Positions 23,920-31,993 are shown, counted from the first letter of the stretch. The stretch: DNA of 32,098 nt from Actinomadura cremea (GCF_014648495.1 NZ_BMRF01000038.1:1-32098), one strand, 5' to 3'. The notes: generated by a model not told the origin, from the sequence alone. Program-made: numbers and translations.

Positions 23920-24357
23920 CGCGGGGACGGTCCCGGTGGTGCCGGCGCCCGATCGGCGGCGGTCGAGTCACGCCTGGGCACCGCCCTGCCGAGTGACTAC
24001 AAGCTGCTCGTCGAGACGTTCGGCTGCGACGGGCTGTTCGACGAGTTCTTTCACGTCTTCACTCCGGAGGAGTTGGTCTGGCATACCGAGGTCTATGCCG
24101 GCGGCTTTGTGCCGGGGGGCGAGCATCCGCCGCCATTTCCTGAGGCGGGTGGGGTGATTCCCTGGGCGGGCAACGAGAATGAGGACAGGTTCTTCTGGAC
24201 CACGGGAGCGCGCGATCCCGACGACTGGTCCGTTTATGCCTTGGACAGTCTCAATGAAGGAAGCCGGTTCGACTGTACTGCGACGGAGTTCCTCTTTCGC
24301 CAGATGACCGATGCCTCCGACTTTCGCGGGCACTGGTTCATGAGGACGGTCGGTTGA
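23920..24357 (+). CDS. SMI1/KNR4 (SUKH) domain protein without a visible start
   Basis: The frame encodes a SUKH domain: AVESRLGTALPSDYKLLVET near its start, then FDEFFHVFTPEELVW, GGVIPWAGNENEDRFFWTTG and a C-terminal FLFRQM helix. SUKH proteins are commonly immunity proteins against contact-delivered toxins or general protein-binding modules. In-frame there is no ATG or GTG before the domain; the only option is TTG 23851 inside the previous gene, giving an implausible Pro/Gly-rich leader. The normal N-terminal helix is missing. It may be 5'-truncated or translated by coupling. It converges on the winged-helix gene with only 8 nt between stops. Confidence 0.7.
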   Translation, partial: RGDGPGGAGARSAAVESRLGTALPSDYKLLVETFGCDGLFDEFFHVFTPEELVWHTEVYAGGFVPGGEHPPPFPEAGGVIPWAGNENEDRFFWTTGARDPDDWSVYALDSLNEGSRFDCTATEFLFRQMTDASDFRGHWFMRTVG

Positions 24358-24365
24358 GCGTCGGG

Positions 24366-25454
24366 TCAGGGGGCGATGTCCACTCGCTGGCTGTCGTTGT
24401 CCGAGAGGAAGGACGCCAGTCGGGCGCCTTCTTCGGTGACGGCCGCCCGGTCGGTCCTGGAAAGGCCGTCGAGCGGGGCGACGACGACGGTGTCCGCGAC
24501 GAAAGTCCAGGTGGCGCCGACTCTGCCGTCGATCAGGACGACGCGTTCACCGGCGACCGAGAGGCCGCGGTGGGCGTCGTCGATGATGCGGCTGCGGTCG
24601 TGGTAGCCGAGGATCGCGTTGTCGAACGCCGGCAGGAAGCGCACGGGGGCGGGGGTGTCGGGGTCCGGGCGAGGGGCGTCGGGGAGGTCGAGGAGTTCGC
24701 GGCCGCACTTGTCACGGAAGGTGACGAGTTCGTCGCGCAGGGCGTCGACGGCGGCGGGCAGTCCGGCGAGGCCGCACCAGGCGCGCAGGTCGGCCGAGGC
24801 GGCGGGGCCGAACGCGGCGAGATAGCGGCGCACCAGCGCTTGGCCGACCGGGTCGGACTCGTCCGGGGGCAGCGGGGCGATCTCCTGGCCGAGCCAGGAG
24901 GAGAGCAGGACGTTGCGTACTCCCGCCTTGGTGCGCCACAGTCCGCGCGGCGGCGCCTGCGCCGTCGGGACGAGCGCGGCGATCAGCATTTCGCCCAGGG
25001 CCCGGCGGGCCGGTGCCGGCGGGCGATCGGCGAGTGCCTGGACGAGCTCGGTCATCGTGCGGGCGCGGCCGTCGGCCATCACCGCGCGGCCCGCCGCGGC
25101 GAGGTCGTCGAGGTCCACGCCGTCGAACTCGCGGCGGTAGGTGCCGAGTACCCGCCGGCGCAGCATGGCCTGGTGGCGGGCTCGCCAGGCGAGGGCTTCG
25201 GGGGCGGTGACGAGGTGGACGGTGCGGCGCATGAGGTGGGTGCGCACGACGCGCCGTCCGGTCAGCAGGTCCGAGAGGGCGGCCGGGGCGAAGTCGCGGA
25301 GTCGGGACCAGAGTCCGATGAACGGTTCCTGCGGTTCTTGCGCTTGCAGGCCGCAGAGGTGGGCGACGGTGTCGAGCACCGGTGCGTCGGCGCGTTCGAG
25401 CAGTCGTTGCCGGGCGAGTGCGGCGCGGTTGAGGGCCCGGTCGTCCAGGATCAC
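24366..25454 (-). CDS. Winged-helix DNA-binding domain protein (HTH_42 / YcaQ-AlkX superfamily)
   Basis: 362 residues. Characteristic family stretches are the N-terminal LARQRLLERADAPVLDTVAH, then LCGLQAQEP; the conserved THLMRRTVHLVTAPEALAWR; a helical middle with LLSSWLGQEIAPLPP; and FLPAFDNAILGYHDRSRII near the C-terminus. Members include the DNA interstrand-crosslink glycosylases AlkX/YcaQ and many uncharacterised actinobacterial paralogues; a repair function for this copy is inference. The Q-Q-x-Q-type catalytic signature of YcaQ is not obvious, the equivalent here being LQAQEPQEP. The GTG start at 25454 overlaps the preceding aldo/keto-reductase remnant stop (GTGA), so they formed one operon. 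Confidence 0.85.
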   Translation of the reverse strand: MILDDRALNRAALARQRLLERADAPVLDTVAHLCGLQAQEPQEPFIGLWSRLRDFAPAALSDLLTGRRVVRTHLMRRTVHLVTAPEALAWRARHQAMLRRRVLGTYRREFDGVDLDDLAAAGRAVMADGRARTMTELVQALADRPPAPARRALGEMLIAALVPTAQAPPRGLWRTKAGVRNVLLSSWLGQEIAPLPPDESDPVGQALVRRYLAAFGPAASADLRAWCGLAGLPAAVDALRDELVTFRDKCGRELLDLPDAPRPDPDTPAPVRFLPAFDNAILGYHDRSRIIDDAHRGLSVAGERVVLIDGRVGATWTFVADTVVVAPLDGLSRTDRAAVTEEGARLASFLSDNDSQRVDIAP

Positions 25455-25828
25455 GCGCTCACCGCCGCGCGCTCTCCGGGCACTCGACGGCGCAGGTCCC
25501 GGTCCGTGATGGACGGGGGGACGTGCGAGACGTCGAGCGGGCCGATGATGGCCGAGGTGACGGCGGGGTGCGTGATGGCGAAGGCCATCGCGAGGTGGGT
25601 CGGTGACATGCCGGCTTCCCGGGCGAGTTGGACGAGCCGTTCGACGGCGTCGAGTTTGCGTTCGTCGGTCAGGCGCCGGGGCACCCAGTGCATCCGTTGG
25701 GTTCGGGGCTTCTGGACGATCCGGACGCAGTCGTCGGGGTCGGGGTTGCCGAACCGGCCGAACATCATGGTGCCCAGGCAGTAGGGGGTGACCTGGATCC
25801 CGGTGCGGCCGAGCGCGCGCGTCTTCAC
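25451..25828 (-). pseudogene. Aldo/keto reductase with in-frame internal deletions
   Basis: 125 residues instead of about 320. It begins like a normal AKR (RALGRTGIQVTPYCLGTMMF, then GRFGNPDPDDCVRI) and jumps directly to the C-terminal third (QRMHWVPRRLTDERKLDAVE, then THLAMAFAITHPAVTSAIIG). A second gap follows immediately: SAIIGP runs into LDVSHVPPSITDRDLRRR, skipping the segment normally between the NADPH-binding loop and the extreme C-terminus. The catalytic Tyr/Lys/His core and most of the barrel are missing, so it cannot be an active reductase, yet no stop or frameshift has occurred. Start is GTG 25828 with GAGG upstream; the stop overlaps the winged-helix start. Confidence 0.75.
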
Positions 25829-25899
25829 TGCTGCATCCTCGCTTCCGTCGGCCCGCCCGCCGCCCGGTGGACGGCGGGCGGGAACCGCTTGTGGGACGG

Positions 25900-26325
25900 T
25901 CAGGACGCGTTGTACTCGCTGACGACGTCCACGACCCAGGTCACGCCGAACCGGTCCTTGAGCATCCCGTACAGGGGGGCCCATTGCGCGGGCCCCAGCG
26001 GCTGCACGACGGTCGCGCCGTCGGAGAGCTTCTTCCAGTGCTCGGTGATCTCCTCGGCCGTCTCGCCGCGGAGCGAGACGAAGAACGCGTTCTCGCCCTG
26101 GTCCCAGGGCAGGTTCGAGGGCACGTCGTAGGCCATCACCCGGAAGCCGTTGCCGGCGGCCACCTGGCCCCACATCACCTGGTTCGCCTCGGACGGGTCC
26201 TGGACGTTTCCGGCGTCCTCGTACGTGACCACGGCCAGGTCCCCGCCGAACACCGACTGGTAGAACGTGAGCGCCGCGCGGGCGTCGCCCCGGAAGTTCA
26301 GGTGGGTCACCACGTTGACGGGCAT
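25900..26325 (-). CDS. VOC family (PhnB-like glyoxalase) protein
   Basis: 141 residues, typical of single-unit PhnB-type VOC proteins. The pattern is HLNFRGDARAALTFYQSVFG (first beta-alpha-beta unit), the hydrophobic NGFRVMAYDVP strand, then EITEHWKKLSDG, a PLYGMLKDRFGVTWVV segment and a VVDVVSEYN end. Such proteins bind divalent metals or small electrophiles; substrate unknown. ATG 26325 is preceded by AAGGAG. Divergently transcribed from a YafY/WYL regulator across 111 bp, a common pairing suggesting that the regulator controls this gene. Confidence 0.9.
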   Translation of the reverse strand: MPVNVVTHLNFRGDARAALTFYQSVFGGDLAVVTYEDAGNVQDPSEANQVMWGQVAAGNGFRVMAYDVPSNLPWDQGENAFFVSLRGETAEEITEHWKKLSDGATVVQPLGPAQWAPLYGMLKDRFGVTWVVDVVSEYNAS

Positions 26326-26348
26326 GATCGTCTCCTTGTGTTCCGTGT

Positions 26349-26376
26349 CCGGGCGGTCGTGCGAGTCACCGCCCGG
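26349..26376. promoter_or_regulatory. 9-bp inverted repeat in the VOC/YafY divergent promoter region
   Basis: CCGGGCGGT (26349-26357) and ACCGCCCGG (26368-26376) form a perfect dyad with a 10-nt spacer, about 25 bp upstream of the VOC start. Candidate operator for the adjacent HTH regulator or an early hairpin in the VOC leader. Confidence 0.45.
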
Positions 26377-26436
26377 GGTTCACAGTGGCAAGGGAAGCGG
26401 TCAGGTCGTGTCCGCTACTGCGCGCAGAATGGGGGC

Positions 26437-27399
26437 ATGCAGAAGACCTCGGCCCGGCTGCTGGCGCTGCTCTCCCTGCTCCAGGCGCGCCGGGACTGGC
26501 CGGGCGCGCTGCTCGCCGAGCGGTTGGACGTCAGCGCGCGCACCGTGCGTCGCGACATCGACCGCCTGCGCGAGCTCGGCTACCCCATCGCGACGTTCAA
26601 GGGTCCGGACGGCGGGTACCGGCTCGGCGCCGGCTCGGACATGCCCCCGCTGCTGTTCGACGACGAGCAGGCCGTCGCCCTCGCCGTCGCGCTCCAGACC
26701 GCCGTCGTCGGCGGCGCCGGAATCGAGGAGGCGGCGGCGCGCGCGCTGAACACCGTCCGGCAGGTCATGCCCGCACGGCTGCGCCACCGCATCGACACCC
26801 TCCAGGTCACCGCCGTCGGACGCCCCGCGCCCCGGGTGGACGGCGGCGTGCTCATGGAGCTCAGCGCCGCCGTCCACAATCGCGAGGTGCTGCGGTTCGG
26901 CTACCCTCCGGCGTCCGCCCCGCCGCGGCGTGCGGAACCGCACCACCTCGTCGCCCGGGGCGGACGCTGGTACCTCGTCGCCTGGGACCTCGACCGGGAC
27001 GACTGGCGCACCTTCCGCGCGGACCGCGTCACCCCGCGCACCCCCACCGGTCCCCGTTTCGTCCCGCGCGAACTCCCCGCGGCCGACGTGGCCGCCTTCG
27101 TCACCGGCGGGTTCCGGGGCTCCGACGGTTCGGGCGGCTGGCCCTGCCGCGGCGAGGTGGTCCTCGACCTGCCCGCCGCGGACGTGTCCCGGTTCGTCCA
27201 CGACGGGGTCGTCGAGGAACTCGGCGCGGACCGCTGCCGGCTCGTCCTGGGGTCCTGGTCGTGGACCGGGCTGGCCGCCGCCATCGGCAGGTTCGACGCG
27301 GACATCGAGGTCGTCGGGCCGCCCGAGCTCAAGGCCGCCTTCGCGCGCCTGGCCCGACGCTACGGCCGCGCTGCGGCCGGTCCGGATGAGGGGGGCTGA
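26437..27399 (+). CDS. YafY-type HTH / WYL domain transcriptional regulator
   Basis: 320 residues. N-terminal HTH_11 (LLALLSLLQARRDWPGALLA, then ERLDVSARTVRRDIDRLREL with the recognition helix), the PIATFKGPDGGYRLG wing, then a WYL effector domain: residues 145-190 carry VLRFGYPPAS...HHLVARGGRWYLVAWDLDRDDWRTFRADRV, and a C-terminal WCX region follows. WYL domains sense nucleic-acid-derived or other ligands. Start: ATG 26437, close behind a GGGGG run. In the same region an 18-bp stretch (GGTCAGGTCGTGTCCGCT, 26400-26417) lies just upstream and may hold promoter/operator sequences. Likely regulates the divergent VOC gene and itself (inference from pairing). Confidence 0.92.
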   Translation: MQKTSARLLALLSLLQARRDWPGALLAERLDVSARTVRRDIDRLRELGYPIATFKGPDGGYRLGAGSDMPPLLFDDEQAVALAVALQTAVVGGAGIEEAAARALNTVRQVMPARLRHRIDTLQVTAVGRPAPRVDGGVLMELSAAVHNREVLRFGYPPASAPPRRAEPHHLVARGGRWYLVAWDLDRDDWRTFRADRVTPRTPTGPRFVPRELPAADVAAFVTGGFRGSDGSGGWPCRGEVVLDLPAADVSRFVHDGVVEELGADRCRLVLGSWSWTGLAAAIGRFDADIEVVGPPELKAAFARLARRYGRAAAGPDEGG

Positions 27400-27462
27400 A
27401 CCGTCGCGGGTGTGCGGGGGTCGTGAAGGTCCTTCGAGGGCCCCGGTGCGTCCTTCCGGCGA

Positions 27463-27494
27463 GCGCGCCGCACCGTCGCGACGGTGGTGCGCGC
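27463..27494. terminator. Convergent imperfect hairpin
   Basis: GCGCGC + CACCGTC (27463-27477) pairs with GACGGTG + GCGCGC (27480-27494) across a 2x2 internal bulge and a 2-nt loop. It lies between the convergent YafY regulator (stop 27399) and the membrane-protein gene (stop 27503). Confidence 0.6.
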
Positions 27495-27502
27495 GGCGGT
27501 CG

Positions 27503-28003
27503 TCATCGGCCGCGGGTCCGGCGGCGGGCGTAGTGGCCGGTGAGGACCAGCGTCAGCGGCCCCCAGAGCAGGAGCGGCGCGTAGACGACGTTCATGACCG
27601 CGCCCGCGGTTCCCTGCGGGAACTCGGGGTTGGCCAGGGGCCCGTCCGGCGCCAGGGCGAGGGCCGCGCAGAGGCCCGTCACCGCGACACCGCCGAGCAC
27701 GGCCGGGACGATCGCGGCGGACGGCGGGATCCGGCGGCCGCCGAGGAACGGGATCCACCGCGGCACCACCTCCCCACACGGACGGACCAGCCCGAGGGTG
27801 AGGAACGCCGCCGCCTGCGAGACGACCGTCAAGGTGAGCACGTACACCGTGATCTCGGCGCCGGTGTACATCTCGCCGAGGTCGCCGGTGAAGCCGACAT
27901 CGGCCCCGAAGCCGAGTGCCATCCGCCAGACGCCGGACGGCACCGTGCACAGGACGGTCGCCCACGCGCACCAGACCGCCCAGCGAGGAGCATTCGCGGA
28001 CAC
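27503..28003 (-). CDS. Four-helix integral membrane protein, unknown function
   Basis: 166 residues with four probable transmembrane segments: WAVWCAWATVLCTVPSGVW, VYVLTLTVVSQAAAFLTLG, AIVPAVLGGVAVTGLCAALA and VVYAPLLLWGPLTLVLTG. Short loops carry Pro/Gly; the C-terminus is Arg-rich (HYARRRTRGR), which by the positive-inside rule puts it in the cytoplasm. Similar small actinobacterial membrane proteins are common and uncharacterised. GTG 28003 is chosen because the hydrophobic N-terminus follows at once; the ribosome-binding site is weak. Convergent with the YafY gene and divergent from the methyltransferase. Confidence 0.75.
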   Translation of the reverse strand: MSANAPRWAVWCAWATVLCTVPSGVWRMALGFGADVGFTGDLGEMYTGAEITVYVLTLTVVSQAAAFLTLGLVRPCGEVVPRWIPFLGGRRIPPSAAIVPAVLGGVAVTGLCAALALAPDGPLANPEFPQGTAGAVMNVVYAPLLLWGPLTLVLTGHYARRRTRGR

Positions 28004-28200
28004 GGGAAGGGGTCGCGGGGAGCGAGCGTGTGGCGGTCATCGCTTTCTCCGTGCTGTCGGGGGGGTGCGAACGCCCTCAACGATCACAACTCCGCCGGGC
28101 CGGAGGATCCCTCTCGACGGCGAACCGGCTCCCCCGTCCAGGGGATCACCGCGTGCGATCGCCGGACGGCGACCCGGCGTCCGGGAAGTAGTCTTGGGCG

Positions 28201-28923
28201 ATGTTCTCGCCCCAAGGCCCGTCCCTGCGTGAACTGGCGATTCAGGCGCTGTCCTCGGTCGAGCGCGGCTACGACCTGCTCGCGCCGAAGTTCGACCACA
28301 CGCCCTTCCGCACCCCCGACGGCGTCCTCGACGCGACCGCCGGCGCGCTGCGTCCGCTCGGGCCGTTCGGCCGGGGACTGGACGTGTGCTGCGGCACCGG
28401 CGCGGGCATGCGGGCGCTCGAGCCCCTGTGCGAGGGCGGTGTCACGGGCGTCGACTTCAGCGCGGGCATGCTCGCGCAGGCCCGCGCGGCGTATCCGGAC
28501 GCCGAGTGGGTGCGGGCCGACGTCCGGGCCCTGCCCTTCGCCGAGACCTTCGACCTCGCGGTCAGCTTCGGAGCGCTCGGACACGTGCTGCCGGCCGAAC
28601 GGCCCGCGGTCTTCGCGGGGGTCCACCGCGCGCTGCGTCCCGGCGGTCTCTTCGCGTTCCCCATCGGCGCGCCCCCGTCCGCCGCGTCGGGCCTGTACTG
28701 GGCGCTGCTCGGCTTCGATCTGGCCATGCGGGTCCGCAACGCCGTGTGGCGTCCCCCGTTCGTCATGTACTACCGCACCTGCTCGCTGCGCGATCTCCGC
28801 GACGACCTGACGGCGACCGGATTCACCGTCACGACGGCCCCCTTGACGGACTTGGGCCGCCGCGACGACGGCAGCCCTCGCCACCGGCTCGTCCTGGCGC
28901 GCAAGGACGGCGCGCTCGGCTGA
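28201..28923 (+). CDS. Class I SAM-dependent methyltransferase
   Basis: 240 residues with the Rossmann-type motifs: motif I GLDVCCGTGAGMRAL, acidic post-I GVTGVDFSAGMLAQAR, motif II VRADVRALPFAETFDLAVSF and motif III VHRALRPGGLFAFPIGAP. This is a methyltransferase_11/25-like small-molecule enzyme; the C-terminal cap region (YWALLGFDLAMRVRNAVWRP) is somewhat hydrophobic, which suggests a lipid-like or quinone-like substrate but does not identify it. The start at 28201 is the first ATG in frame; no strong ribosome-binding site is seen. Stands alone between the divergent membrane protein and a 470-bp spacer. Confidence 0.85.
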   Translation: MFSPQGPSLRELAIQALSSVERGYDLLAPKFDHTPFRTPDGVLDATAGALRPLGPFGRGLDVCCGTGAGMRALEPLCEGGVTGVDFSAGMLAQARAAYPDAEWVRADVRALPFAETFDLAVSFGALGHVLPAERPAVFAGVHRALRPGGLFAFPIGAPPSAASGLYWALLGFDLAMRVRNAVWRPPFVMYYRTCSLRDLRDDLTATGFTVTTAPLTDLGRRDDGSPRHRLVLARKDGALG

Positions 28924-29397
28924 ACGGGCCGGCCCGGAGCCTGGTTGACGCCGAGCTCGCCGCCCGCGTCCCCGCCTTCACGCGCCGCCGGCGCCCGGCG
29001 GCGTGGTCGATGTGACGATCCCCGGCATCGGCCTGCCGCGCAACACGGTCGTCCGGGAGCGCTGACCTCCCCGGGGGGTGGAAACGCTCCCAGGGGAACG
29101 GCCAGTCGGCCTCCCTGGTCCCTCCGGGCGCCCCGCCCGACGAAGGTGATCGATATCGGCTGAACCATCGATCGGGGGGCACATGGCAAAGACGGCCGCC
29201 GGCCATGCGCGACGGTCCCCGGTCGAGCCGCACCCGCGCGCTCCCGCCGACGGGACGGACGGGTGCGCGCCGGCGGGTGCGGCGACGCCGGTCGCGGCGG
29301 CGCGCGGCGGCGAGGCCGTCCGGCCGACGCCTTCCACCGGCTGTTCGATCCGTTCGGTGCGGGCCTGCGAATCGACGACTGACAAGGAGATACGACC
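28924..29397. other. Spacer with gene debris upstream of the flavoprotein
   Basis: No complete gene. Protein-like fragments occur on the plus strand: GGVVDVTIPGIGLPRNTVV then RER and a stop near 29063, and DAFHRLFDPFGAGLRIDD before a TGA at about 29381. Neither is recognised. An 85-codon frame from 29183 runs into the flavoprotein gene and is judged spurious. The flavoprotein ribosome-binding site AAGGAG is at the right end (about 29383). Confidence 0.4.
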
Positions 29398-31128
29398 ATG
29401 GACGGTACTGAGCGACGGCTGGCGACGCCGGTGCTGGTGATCGGGACCGGCGGGTCGGGGTTGCGGGCCGCGATCGAGCTGGCCGAACGGGGCGTGGGGG
29501 TGCTGGCGGTCGGCAAGCGTCCCAAGGCCGACGCGCACACGACGCTCGCCGCCGGGGGCATCAACTCGGCGCTGGCGACGATGGACGCGCGGGACACCTG
29601 GCGGCAGCACGCCGCGGACACCCTGAAGGAGAGCTACCTGCTGGCCGATCCGCGCACGGTGCGGGTCGTGGCGGAGGGCGCCGCGCGAGGCATCGACGAT
29701 CTCGTCCGGTACGGGATGCCGTTCGCGCGGGAGCCGGACGGGCGGATCTCCCTGCGGTTCTTCGGCGCCCACACCTGGCGGCGCACCGCGTTCAGCGGCG
29801 ACTACACCGGCCTGGAGATCCAGCGCGCCCTGGTGCGGCGGGCGACCGAACTGGACGTCCCGATCCTGGACACCGTGTACATCACCCGGCTGCTGGTGCA
29901 CGACAACGTGGTCTTCGGCGCCTACGGGTTCGACCTGAACGACGGCGGACGGTACGTGATCCACGCCGACACGGTCATCCTGGCCACCGGCGGGCACACC
30001 CGGATCTGGCGGCGCACGTCCTCGCGGCGGGACGAGAACACCGGCGACTCGTTCCGGCTGGCCGTGCTCGCCGGGGCCCGGATCCGGGACCCCGAGCTGG
30101 TGCAGTTCCACCCGTCCGGGCTGCTGGCGCCCGAGGACGCCGCGGGCACGCTGGTGTCGGAGGCGGCGCGGGGCGAGGGCGGGACGCTGCTGAACCGGCT
30201 CGGCGAGCGGTTCATGGAGCGCTACGACCCGGAGCGGATGGAGCTGTCCACCCGCGACCGGGTGGCGCTGGCCGCCTACACCGAGATCAAGGAGGGCCGC
30301 GGCACTCCGCACGGCGGGGTGTGGCTGGACGTGTCGCACCTGCCCCGCGAGACGATCATGGAGCGGCTGCCGCGCGTCCACCAGACGCTGCTGGAGCTGC
30401 AGATGCTCGACATCACCCGGGAGCCGATCGAGATCGCGCCGACCGCGCACTACTCGATGGGCGGCGTGTGGGTGCGGCCGGAGGACCACGGCACCGACGT
30501 CGAGGGGCTGTTCGCGATCGGTGAGGCGGCCAGCGGCCTGCACGGCGCCAACCGGCTGGGCGGCAACTCGCTCATCGAGCTGCTGGTGTACGGACGGATC
30601 GCGGGCGGTGCGGCGGCCGACCACTCGGCGGGCCTGCGGGTCCAGCGCCGGGACGCGGACGCGCCGGCGGCGGCGCGCGACGAGGTCGACGGGCTGCTTG
30701 CCTGCGACGGTCCGGAGAACGTCCGATCGCTGCAGCGCGCGGTGCGCGACGTCATGACCGAGCGCTGCGGTGTCGTCCGCGACGAGCAGGGCCTGCGCGC
30801 CGGACTGGACGAGCTGGACGCGATCGAGGCGCGGACAGGCGATGTGGGGGTCCATCCTGACAACGCCGGCTTCCAGGACCTCGTGCACGCCTTCGACCTG
30901 AGATCGACCGTTCTGGCCGCCCGCGCGACGCTGGAGGCCGCGCTGGAGCGGCGCGAGACCCGCGGCTGCCACAACCGCTCGGACTACCCGGCCCTCGACG
31001 AGTCGCTGCAGGTCAACCTGGTGTGGTCGGGACCCGGACGGATCGAACGGGAAGAGATCGCGCCGATCCCCGCGGAGATCGCCTCGCTCATGCGGGGGGT
31101 CTCCACCACCGGAAAACTCGTGGAGTAA
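29398..31128 (+). CDS. FAD-dependent fumarate reductase/succinate dehydrogenase-type flavoprotein
   Basis: 576 residues of the FrdA/SdhA/NadB family. Dinucleotide-binding VLVIGTGGSGLRAAIEL (G16-x-G18-x-x-G21), the FAD phosphate region HTTLAAGGINSAL, active-site QFHPSG (FrdA/NadB usually QFHPT), substrate-side AHYSMGG and FAD-proximal GLHGANRLGGNSL, then an FrdA-type helical C-terminal domain with a tail resembling the sdhA end (ARATLEAALERRETRGCHNR and SDYP). The length fits an SdhA/FrdA-like protein better than L-aspartate oxidase. No iron-sulphur or membrane-anchor subunit follows, so the electron partner is unknown; a solitary oxidase or fumarate-reductase-like role is inference. ATG 29398 is well placed after AAGGAG. 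Confidence 0.88.
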   Translation: MDGTERRLATPVLVIGTGGSGLRAAIELAERGVGVLAVGKRPKADAHTTLAAGGINSALATMDARDTWRQHAADTLKESYLLADPRTVRVVAEGAARGIDDLVRYGMPFAREPDGRISLRFFGAHTWRRTAFSGDYTGLEIQRALVRRATELDVPILDTVYITRLLVHDNVVFGAYGFDLNDGGRYVIHADTVILATGGHTRIWRRTSSRRDENTGDSFRLAVLAGARIRDPELVQFHPSGLLAPEDAAGTLVSEAARGEGGTLLNRLGERFMERYDPERMELSTRDRVALAAYTEIKEGRGTPHGGVWLDVSHLPRETIMERLPRVHQTLLELQMLDITREPIEIAPTAHYSMGGVWVRPEDHGTDVEGLFAIGEAASGLHGANRLGGNSLIELLVYGRIAGGAAADHSAGLRVQRRDADAPAAARDEVDGLLACDGPENVRSLQRAVRDVMTERCGVVRDEQGLRAGLDELDAIEARTGDVGVHPDNAGFQDLVHAFDLRSTVLAARATLEAALERRETRGCHNRSDYPALDESLQVNLVWSGPGRIEREEIAPIPAEIASLMRGVSTTGKLVE

Positions 31129-31186
31129 GGGCCCCGCGGGCCAGCGGTTGAGCGCAGGCCCGATCCGGCGAGGTCACCGGGCCGGG

Positions 31187-31412
31187 ACGGCTCGGGCTTC
31201 GTCCTCGAAGGCGTGCGGGTGCGCAGCGCGCTGCTGCGCATGGACGGCGTCTTCGAACCGGCGTACCTCGTCGTCGACGGGGAGGTCGACCTGACCACGC
31301 ACTGCGTTCGGTCGCCCCCCACCTGGCCAGGCTGATGGACCTGGTGGGCTGGAGCCAGATCCCCAGCCTGCAGATGCTCGCACGGGACGAGATCCGCCCG
31401 AGCCGACCGTGA
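31187..31412 (+). pseudogene. Frameshifted remnant of an unrecognised gene
   Basis: One frame reads GSGFVLEGVRVRSALLRMDG then VFEPAYLVVDGEVDLTT; the next frame continues HALRSVAPHLARLMDLVGWS then QIPSLQMLARDEIRPSRP and a TGA at 31410-31412. Both halves have coding-like third-position GC and complement each other around 31300, suggesting one frameshifted, headless gene. No family recognised. It is followed directly by the 18-bp tandem repeat. Confidence 0.4.
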
Positions 31413-31473
31413 CGTCCGTGCTGCCCCTGACGCCCGTGCTGCCCCTGACGTCCGTGCTGCCCGTGATGCCCTA
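31410..31473. repeat. 18-bp imperfect tandem repeat, about 3.5 copies
   Basis: Units TGACGTCCGTGCTGCCCC (31410-31427), TGACGCCCGTGCTGCCCC (31428-31445), TGACGTCCGTGCTGCCCG (31446-31463) and a partial TGATGCCCTA (31464-31473). Differences are single bases. The unit length is a multiple of three, so it encodes repeated T-S-V-L-P-L in one frame, but no gene contains it convincingly. It starts on the stop codon of the preceding remnant. Confidence 0.85.
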
Positions 31474-31494
31474 GGCGCTCCGGTTCGTCCCCTA

Positions 31495-31956
31495 CTAGGC
31501 GTCGCGCTCGGGCGGGAAGCCGCCGGTGGCGATCGGGCCCCAGCGGTCGATCGTGACGCGGATCAGGGACTTGTTCTGGCGGGCCATCGCGCGGCGGTAG
31601 TCGTCCCAGTCGGGGTGCTCTCCGGCGATGCAGCGGTAGTAGTCGACGAGACCGTCGAGCGCCTCGGGCATGTCGAGGACCTCCGCGCGGCCGTCGACCT
31701 GGACGTAGGGGCCGTCCCAGTCGTCGGACAGCACGCAGATCGACACCTGCGGGACGCGCCGGGCGTTGCGGGCCTTGGCGCGGTCGGGGTAGGTCGACAC
31801 GACGATGCGGCCGTCGCCGTCCACGCCGCAGGTCACCGGGGACATCTGCGGGCTCCCGCCGGACCGGGCGGTGACGAGCACGCCGCGGTGGCGGGGCCTC
31901 AGGAAGTCCAGCAGCGCGGCGCGGTCGACGCGGTCGGCGGTGGCGATGCGTGGCAT
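31495..31956 (-). CDS. PPOX-class F420-dependent oxidoreductase (pyridoxamine-5'-phosphate-oxidase-like)
   Basis: 153 residues with the split-barrel flavin/F420-binding pattern: RGVLVTARSGGSPQMSPVTC, DGRIVVSTYPDRAKARNARR (phosphate contact), PQVSICVLSDDWDGPYVQVD, GRAEVLD, and an IRVTIDRWGPIATGGFPP tail. This is the TIGR03618-like F420-binding PPOX group, frequent in actinomycetes; the substrate is unknown. ATG 31956 is preceded by GAGGG. Monocistronic on the minus strand, and the next leftward gene (31994-32098) ends just upstream. Confidence 0.85.
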   Translation of the reverse strand: MPRIATADRVDRAALLDFLRPRHRGVLVTARSGGSPQMSPVTCGVDGDGRIVVSTYPDRAKARNARRVPQVSICVLSDDWDGPYVQVDGRAEVLDMPEALDGLVDYYRCIAGEHPDWDDYRRAMARQNKSLIRVTIDRWGPIATGGFPPERDA

Positions 31957-31993
31957 GGGGCCCTCTTTCGACGTCGGGTTCCGGGCGGAGGGC

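Noticed and set aside
29183-29440. 85-codon plus frame before the flavoprotein
   Set aside because: Overlaps the flavoprotein start by more than 40 bp, has biased Ala/Pro/Arg composition and no family.
28978-30972. 664-codon minus-strand frame over the flavoprotein
   Set aside because: Shadow of the flavoprotein, lacking motifs or a start site.
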